A program made the position numbers and the translations under genes. Below, piece by piece: positions 60,915 to 64,000 of a DNA stretch of 64,000 bases (position 1 is its first letter; every line of letters begins with the position of its first letter). Under the pieces are notes generated by a model that searched no databases, had not been told where the DNA came from, and saw only the letters and a program-made list of their open reading frames with translations. The stretch comes from Tardiphaga sp. vice304 (GTDB lineage: Bacteria > Pseudomonadota > Alphaproteobacteria > Rhizobiales > Xanthobacteraceae). The stretch spans positions 1,786,001 through 1,850,000 of the forward strand of contig NZ_CP041402.1 of the NCBI RefSeq assembly GCF_007018905.1, read 5' to 3'.

Positions 60915-63251
60915 ATGGACCTTATTCTCGACCGCGGACCATCATCTCTCTCGACCGCCTTCGATGCGGCGGCGCTGACGCTGTGCGACCGCGAGCCGAT
61001 CCATACGCCCGGCGCGGTGCAGCCTCATGGCGCGCTGCTGGCGCTCGACCGGGATCTCCGGATCGTCCATGCCGGCGGCGATACGCAGGGTTTGCTGGGC
61101 GTTTTACCGCAATCGCTGCTCGGCGAGCACGCGGGTCAGGTATTTTCCAGCCCGCAAGTAGCAAGACTATCCGCCCTGGCCAAGCAGGTTGGCCAGCCGC
61201 GCGCCGTGCATACGTTCAGTATCGCATATGAAGCAGGACGCTCGGCGAACTGCGACGTGATTGTCTACCACAGCGGCGAACTGCTGGTGGTGGAGTTCGA
61301 TCCGCGGCGCGAGCCGGCGCCCGACAACCCGCTGGCCGTCATTCGCGCGATGCTGCACCGGGTTCAACAGGCCGAAAGCAGCAGCGGCTTCTGTCAGTCG
61401 ATTGCCGACGAAGTACGTCGTGTCATCGGTTTCGACCGCGTGATGCTCTATCGTTTTCTAAACGACGGCAGCGGGGAGGTGGTGGCCGAGGCCACGGCCC
61501 CCGGCGCCGGGTCCTTCCTCGGTCTGCATTACCCGGAATCCGACATTCCCAAGCAGGCGCGCGAATTGTATCGGCTGAACTGGCTGCGGGCGATCCCGGA
61601 TGCCCGCTATTCGCCGGCGCCGATTTTGTCAGAGCCGGGAGCATCCAGCGTCCTGTCGCTCGATCTCAGTAGCAGCGTGATCCGCAGCGTTTCGCCGGTG
61701 CATTGCCAGTATCTGGCCAATATGGGTGTCGTAGCCTCGCTGTCGATGTCGATCATCATGCAAGGCCGGCTCTGGGGCTTGATTGCCTGTCACCACAGCG
61801 CGCCTCGCTATCTGCCCTACAGCTTGCGCGAGGCCTGCGGACTGTTCGCCGAGATGGTCTCATCGCAACTCGAGGGCAGGGCCGCCGGCGAGAGCTTCAA
61901 GACCGAGCAGCGTAGCCGGCAAATTCATGAAGAACTACTCAATCACATGAGTCGTGAGTCCGAACTCGCCGCGGGTCTTGTTCGCTTTCGGCCGAATTTG
62001 CTGGATCTCGTTCCTGCCGGCGGGGTTGGTCTGTGGATGGACGGCCAATTCACCACGATCGGCGCGACGCCGCCGCCGGCCGAGATCGAGGCGATGGTTG
62101 GCTGGCTGAACGCGACGGTCAAGGAAGGCGTCTTCCATACCGACCATCTGGCGCTGATCTATCCTCCGGCAGAACGCTTTGCCGGCGTTGCCAGTGGATT
62201 GCTGGCGCTTTCGGTATCCAGGAATCCACGCGACTACGTGCTCTGGTTTCGACCTGAACTGGTTCAGACCGTGAACTGGGCCGGCAGGCCGGACAAGTTC
62301 GTCGAGGATGCATCCGATTGCCAGGTGCTGACGCCGCGCAACAGTTTTGCGCTGTGGCAGGAAGAGAGACGGTTGCACGCAACGCCCTGGCTCGGAGCGG
62401 AAATCGAGGCGGCGCACCGGCTGAGGCTGGCGCTGCTCGAAGTCGTCCTGAGCCGGATCGACCAGATCGCGCGGGAGCGCGAGGCGGCCCGGATCCGGCA
62501 GGAGCGGCTGACCAGTGAATTGAACGAACGCCTGGCGCAATCCGAACGCCTGGCGCTGGCGCTCAGCAAAGAGACCGAGTTGCGCGCGGCCGTGGAAGGC
62601 GATCTCACCCAGGTGCTGCGCCGCATGGTGACGGACCAGGAGACGGAACGGCAGCACATCGCCCGTGAACTGCACGACACGCTGGGGCAATCGCTGGCCA
62701 TGCTGCAGCTGGGATTGCAGGCCATCGGCCAGGAAGTGCCGGCGGGCGACAGGGTTCAGCAGCGCCTGAACACCATGAAGAAGCTCGCCACCAGCCTCGG
62801 CCTCGACGTCAACCGCCTTGCCACGGAAATTCGCCCGTCATCCATCGACGACCTGGGAATACAGAAGGCGATTGAAAGCCTGCTGGAAAGCTGGAGCGAA
62901 ACGACCTCGACCAAATACTACCTGCATCTGTCGCCGATGGACGTGCGTCTGCCGAAGCCCGCGGAGACCGCGCTGTACCGGGTTCTGCAGGAGACCCTGG
63001 CCAACGTCGTGCGCCATGCGGAGGCCAGCAATGTCGGCGTGATGTTTGCCGTCGCGGACGGCCAGGCAAGTCTGATTGTCGAGGACAATGGGCGCGGTTT
63101 TCCGGCCAACTACGACGAGAATGGGAACAGTCCCGCCTTGCGACTCGGTCTGCTGGGCATTCGCGAGCGCCTCGCCCTGGTCGGCGGCACGCTGAAGATC
63201 GAATCGTCGCCCGGCCGCGGCACCACCGTTTTTGTCAGGATTCCAATCTAG
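60915..63251 (+). CDS. Bacteriophytochrome histidine kinase (PAS-GAF-PHY-HisKA_3-HATPase)
   Basis: A 778-residue red/far-red photoreceptor kinase. The N-terminal PAS region carries Cys24 in LCDREPIHTPGAVQPHG, the biliverdin-attachment position of bacteriophytochromes. GAF (about 145-310) has SDIPKQARELYRLN with Asp210, and CQYLANMGVVASLSMSI. PHY (about 325-505) has the PRNSF tongue motif in place of PRxSF consensus. The output is not the usual HisKA but a NarX-like HisKA_3 dimerisation domain (ERQHIARELHDTLGQSLAML, His587) and an HATPase with VEDNGRGFP. The adjoining NarL-type regulator gene follows immediately. ATG 60915. By analogy with BTAi1, it probably controls pucBA by light. Confidence 0.93.
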   Translation: MDLILDRGPSSLSTAFDAAALTLCDREPIHTPGAVQPHGALLALDRDLRIVHAGGDTQGLLGVLPQSLLGEHAGQVFSSPQVARLSALAKQVGQPRAVHTFSIAYEAGRSANCDVIVYHSGELLVVEFDPRREPAPDNPLAVIRAMLHRVQQAESSSGFCQSIADEVRRVIGFDRVMLYRFLNDGSGEVVAEATAPGAGSFLGLHYPESDIPKQARELYRLNWLRAIPDARYSPAPILSEPGASSVLSLDLSSSVIRSVSPVHCQYLANMGVVASLSMSIIMQGRLWGLIACHHSAPRYLPYSLREACGLFAEMVSSQLEGRAAGESFKTEQRSRQIHEELLNHMSRESELAAGLVRFRPNLLDLVPAGGVGLWMDGQFTTIGATPPPAEIEAMVGWLNATVKEGVFHTDHLALIYPPAERFAGVASGLLALSVSRNPRDYVLWFRPELVQTVNWAGRPDKFVEDASDCQVLTPRNSFALWQEERRLHATPWLGAEIEAAHRLRLALLEVVLSRIDQIAREREAARIRQERLTSELNERLAQSERLALALSKETELRAAVEGDLTQVLRRMVTDQETERQHIARELHDTLGQSLAMLQLGLQAIGQEVPAGDRVQQRLNTMKKLATSLGLDVNRLATEIRPSSIDDLGIQKAIESLLESWSETTSTKYYLHLSPMDVRLPKPAETALYRVLQETLANVVRHAEASNVGVMFAVADGQASLIVEDNGRGFPANYDENGNSPALRLGLLGIRERLALVGGTLKIESSPGRGTTVFVRIPI

Positions 63252-63926
63252 ATGACATCCTCTCAGCCATCTGAACGCCTGCGCGTGTTCTTTGCCGACG
63301 ATCATCCGATCGTGCTCGACGGCATCAAGGCCCTGATCGCCGAAGACGAGCAGCTCGACCTCGTCGGCTACGCCCTGGATGGACCAACGGCGTTGCGCCG
63401 CGCGGTCGAACTCAAGCCCGACGTGGCGGTGCTCGATCTCTCGATGCCGGGAATGAACGGCATCGACGTGGCAAAGAAGCTGATCGCCGCCTGTCCGACC
63501 TGCCGCGTGCTGCTGTTAACGGTGCACGAGGACGCCGCCTATCTCCGGCAGGCTCTCGAAATCGGCGCGGCCGGCTACCTTCTCAAGCGCACGGCGACTG
63601 AAGAGCTGAACCGCGGGATCCATGCGGTGGCCTCGGGAGGGGTGTATCTCGATCCAGCCATCGCCGGCCGCGCCGTCGGTTCCGCAGCCCGACAACTGCC
63701 GATCCGGACCGGTGCGCTGACGAAGATCGAACTCTCTTCGCGTGAAGTCGAAGTCGCAGGCCTGACGGCGGCCGGCTACAGTTCCAAGACGATCGCGCTG
63801 AGACTGAACATTGGCGTCAAAAGCGTCGAGACGTACAAGACCCGCTACATGCACAAGCTCGGGTTCCAGAGCAGGGTCGAACTGATCCATTACGCCATCG
63901 CCCAGGGTTGGCTCGGCACACCCTGA
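63252..63926 (+). CDS. NarL/FixJ-type response regulator, partner of the bacteriophytochrome
   Basis: A 224-residue two-component regulator. The receiver domain (about 10-125) shows FFADDHPIVLDGIKALI, the phosphoacceptor Asp62 in VAVLDLSMPGMNG and LLKRTATEELNRGI. The C-terminal LuxR-type helix-turn-helix reads LSSREVEVAGLTAAGYSSKTIALRLNIGVKSVETYKTRYMHKL. ATG 63252 starts directly after the kinase stop, so the two are co-translated. HisKA_3 kinases normally pair with NarL-type regulators, supporting a functional pair. The likely target is the divergent puc promoter. Confidence 0.93.
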   Translation: MTSSQPSERLRVFFADDHPIVLDGIKALIAEDEQLDLVGYALDGPTALRRAVELKPDVAVLDLSMPGMNGIDVAKKLIAACPTCRVLLLTVHEDAAYLRQALEIGAAGYLLKRTATEELNRGIHAVASGGVYLDPAIAGRAVGSAARQLPIRTGALTKIELSSREVEVAGLTAAGYSSKTIALRLNIGVKSVETYKTRYMHKLGFQSRVELIHYAIAQGWLGTP

Positions 63927-64000
63927 GGCCACGGGTCGGGTGAGTTCCCGCGCGGCCGGTGACCCCCTGTATGGCGCAGCCCATTGTTGCCCGTCTGTCA

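Overview
The window is GC-rich DNA from an alphaproteobacterium of the Nitrobacteraceae (Bradyrhizobiaceae), most likely a photosynthetic Bradyrhizobium or a Rhodopseudomonas. The grounds are a pucBA light-harvesting operon beside a bacteriophytochrome, Liv-type ABC operons, a XoxF methylotrophy cluster, HmuQ/D-type heme genes, and several families of dispersed palindromic repeats. The species assignment is an inference. No rRNA, tRNA, CRISPR array, integrase or complete insertion sequence was seen.

Layout. (1) 1-3.5 kb: the end of a livHMGF transport operon, a strong hairpin, and a protein with two GrlR-like domains. (2) 3.7-12.8 kb: a biuret/carboxybiuret nitrogen-scavenging island. atzG-atzE-atzH-gntR run on the plus strand behind a chimeric peptide-ABC gene; biuH, an NCS2-type permease and atzF form a minus-strand operon with a GntR-style palindrome upstream. 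(3) 13-17.7 kb: a Cys-rich periplasmic protein, a large KatE catalase, an outer-membrane beta-barrel and small secreted proteins. (4) 17.3-32.3 kb: a lanthanide methanol-oxidation region with xoxF, xoxG, xoxJ, quinoprotein relay proteins (SoxYZ-like carrier, metallohydrolase, CXXXCW protein, beta-propeller, ABC transporter), Gfa and S-formylglutathione hydrolase. An HU protein and a 2H-phosphoesterase-like protein lie inside it. (5) 32.3-44.5 kb: a putative catabolic island with an isomerase, a PcaR-like IclR regulator, a ferredoxin reductase divergent from a Rieske oxygenase, a glutamine-synthetase-like ligase, a YtcJ-like amidohydrolase and a complete livK-HMGF transporter. (6) 44.6-48.6 kb: a small membrane protein, an IclR regulator, an FAD/NAD(P) protein and a CodA-like deaminase. 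(7) 48.7-51.6 kb: a damaged heme-uptake locus in which hmuV and the TonB receptor are fused head to head across a deletion, followed by intact heme-handling genes. (8) 51.6-57.5 kb: small proteins, glgA, an MFS exporter and an HxlR-MATE pair. (9) 57.8-63.9 kb: a photosynthesis island with pucB-pucA-pucC and a pucC-linked gene, divergent from a bacteriophytochrome histidine kinase and its NarL-type response regulator.

Themes. Three systems are largely readable: nitrogen from biuret-type compounds, lanthanide methanol oxidation with glutathione-linked formaldehyde removal, and far-red-controlled synthesis of a peripheral antenna. The antenna alpha subunit has Phe44-Leu45, the pattern of blue-shifted low-light LH complexes, and an unusual C-terminal tail of about 75 residues. 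The window also holds a cluster of lesions: two deletion-type fusions, a nonsense codon in a Walker A motif and two homopolymer frameshifts. These point either to active gene decay or to assembly and base-calling problems, and should be resolved from reads.
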